A stretch of DNA of 64,000 bases, from NCBI RefSeq assembly GCF_003076455.1, contig NZ_CP020918.1, positions 3,942,001 through 4,006,000 of the forward strand, written 5' to 3'. This stretch comes from Flavobacterium faecale. Lineage in GTDB: Bacteria; Bacteroidota; Bacteroidia; Flavobacteriales; Flavobacteriaceae. The translations under genes were made by a program, and so were the position numbers. The notes under the pieces were generated by a model. That model had not been told where the DNA came from. It searched no databases and saw nothing but the letters and a program-made list of their open reading frames with translations. Positions 63,801-64,000 of the stretch are shown here, piece by piece. How positions within the stretch are numbered: position 1 is the first letter of the stretch; every line of letters starts with the position of its first letter.

Positions 63801-64000
63801 CAACTAAATCGGCAGTACCTGGTATTTCTTATCAAGCTCAATTTACAGGAACACCTAATAATGGAACTATAAATAGTTCACTAAGTACTGCTTTAAATGG
63901 ATACAATTTAGTAGGTAATCCTTACCCATCATCCATTTCAGTAGAAACTTTTCTTAAAAGTAATAGCGCAGCTATAGATGGAACTATTTGGTTATGGCGA
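60842..64000 (+). CDS. Large secreted protein with two tandem ice-binding (DUF3494) domains, 3' end outside window
   Basis: The frame is open from ATG 60842 to the window edge (1053 codons). Residues 1-21 are a signal peptide (VSFAQ). Two DUF3494 ice-binding domains follow (about 30-240 and 330-530), each with LFTGAGAITNAG or LYSGAGAITNTG, a GVYTTVGAISV / GVYSIGGAATL region and an IFICLGGAISMGAN / TFICKAGAIAIANN beta-solenoid stretch. Ig-like repeats come next with the pattern KWQSA...FYRAV or YFRAV (about every 85-90 residues). The last part has TIWNGSSWSNGLPSF and a GYNLVGNPYPSSIS module usually found before T9SS sorting tags. It probably binds ice outside the cell. Confidence 0.88.
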   Translation, partial: MSSKLNVLIYTIFCTLLPIVSFAQINPAPITGTTTDFLLFTGAGAITNAGTTSTYFGSIGTNAGTLVGFESLITQPTNLYSVTKETAQCAVDLNILYTDLASRTGTNRVGVYGSETLAPGVYTTVGAISVATDLTLDGNGDQNARFIIKTGGAFTMAATAKIILTNGTQAKNVYWVIAGAASVAANCEARGIFICLGGAISMGANATMQGSAMTMAGAITTVDGMHLSIASPPASNTMVLLGNQEITSGTTPADLVLAGNISPVIKWQSASNSTFTNPIDILHYSEILSFSCTENINSTTFYRAVIAVDGIDTYSNSIKITVNSIPNLAAAGPFVLYSGAGAITNTGSSSYLSSIGTQVGALTGFPNPTDPLLHTSDPLTLKAKEDLQELFTTINAYPTTNSSHPVAFGSSEILLPGVYSIGGAATLRGKLTLDGQNNIQSLFIIKINGAFALAAATEIILINGAATDSVFWLIDGALSLGVNSIANGTFICKAGAIAIANNCLIHGRMFTLAGAITLANSKLTYAPSNTYTDSTIITSGNQSLTPNTIPSTLTITGNIYPVVRWEKSSNILFTNPTVIPNPLTTLTGLEIGAITEINYCRAVMEDGTITIYSPLITLSVSAITIPGILESNQLLCANSQPHDLVLTGNTGSITKWQSALSPDFSTPIDIVSSNATLTGIEIGAIKTTTYFRAVVQNCTSSIAYSNIVTLAVTSLPSGGIISSNQDFCSPSQPSTLNLSGNTTTVVKWQSSLTSDFLLTTDIINTTSTLTGSSIGIISSTTYFRAVTNDCNLSFIYSSPAVITIAAVTIWNGSSWSNGLPSFSNSAIFNGNFTASADIQSCSITVNSDVAVIVDSGHNITLNGGLTIDPSGSFTLNNDANLLQPEGAINNGIITVKRNSAPLYRLDSTLWSSPVSDQNLKDFSNGTLTNRFYFYDSTASVNGAYAPVFNNSFFPEQTVASYSFETGKGYLIRSPNTFATYIPAIFPATKSAVPGISYQAQFTGTPNNGTINSSLSTALNGYNLVGNPYPSSISVETFLKSNSAAIDGTIWLWR

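Noticed and set aside
61264..63841. Minus-strand frames of 77-123 residues opposite the ice-binding protein
   Set aside because: They are antisense shadows of the continuous plus-strand frame from 60842 and show no conserved domains.

Overview
The window looks like chromosomal DNA of an AT-rich member of the Bacteroidota, most likely a Flavobacterium or close relative. The signs are a type IX secretion (T9SS) C-terminal sorting domain, RteC and YWFCY-domain mobilization proteins typical of Bacteroidota conjugative elements, a UpxY/NusG-like relic at the head of a glycan locus, and a DUF3494 ice-binding protein that points to a cold habitat. No rRNA, tRNA or CRISPR array was recognised.

Region 1 (1-9421) is one end of an integrative conjugative element of the CTnDOT type. 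It holds the tail of a relaxase gene, a mobC/VirD4-like coupling protein and a hipBA toxin-antitoxin pair. On the minus strand, in transcription order, come rteC, a helix-turn-helix xis-like gene, a DUF4099/DUF3945 gene and topoisomerase III. That order matches the CTnDOT excision module. A perfect 15-bp inverted repeat between rteC and xis is a candidate RteC operator. Integrase and tra genes are not in view.

Region 2 (9422-13620) is an insertion-sequence graveyard. A decayed transposase gene is split by a decayed IS4-type (DUF4372) element. A second, 5'-only relic of the same IS4 element follows, then a better preserved IS630-family element with 14-bp terminal inverted repeats.

Region 3 (13733-23690, minus strand) is an envelope and export block: an OmpA-family protein, a small membrane-anchored secreted protein, a T9SS cargo protein, a Wzc-like tyrosine kinase, and an unusual single reading frame joining a WecA/MraY-type phosphoglycosyl transferase to a Wza-type export lipoprotein. 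A LytTR regulator lies upstream. Two pairs of TAATAAGTG direct repeats with LytTR-like spacing occur upstream of two of these genes.

Region 4 (24431-57140, plus strand) is a large surface-glycan locus. It begins with a small unknown gene, a NusG-like pseudogene carrying three nonsense codons, and a 5'-truncated epimerase. Then come ugd, the pseudaminic acid genes (pseB, pseC, pseF, a double-GNAT protein, pseI, with no recognisable pseG), a PglK/MsbA-like ABC exporter, several glycosyltransferases, an EpsG-like polymerase, two NodB-like deacetylase paralogues around an acyltransferase, and a compact acyl cassette (ACP, KAS III, ketoreductase, metallo-hydrolase). A bacillosamine-type set follows (PglD-, PglE- and PglF-like enzymes with two PglC-like sugar transferases), and glmS closes the block. 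My reading is that the locus builds a lipid-linked glycan containing pseudaminic acid and a diamino-trideoxy sugar, possibly N-acylated with a hydroxyacyl group made by the cassette.

Region 5 (57249-64000) holds a structured intergenic element, a soluble multi-PAS histidine kinase with its LuxR-type response regulator, and the start of a very large secreted protein with two tandem ice-binding (DUF3494) domains that runs off the end of the window.
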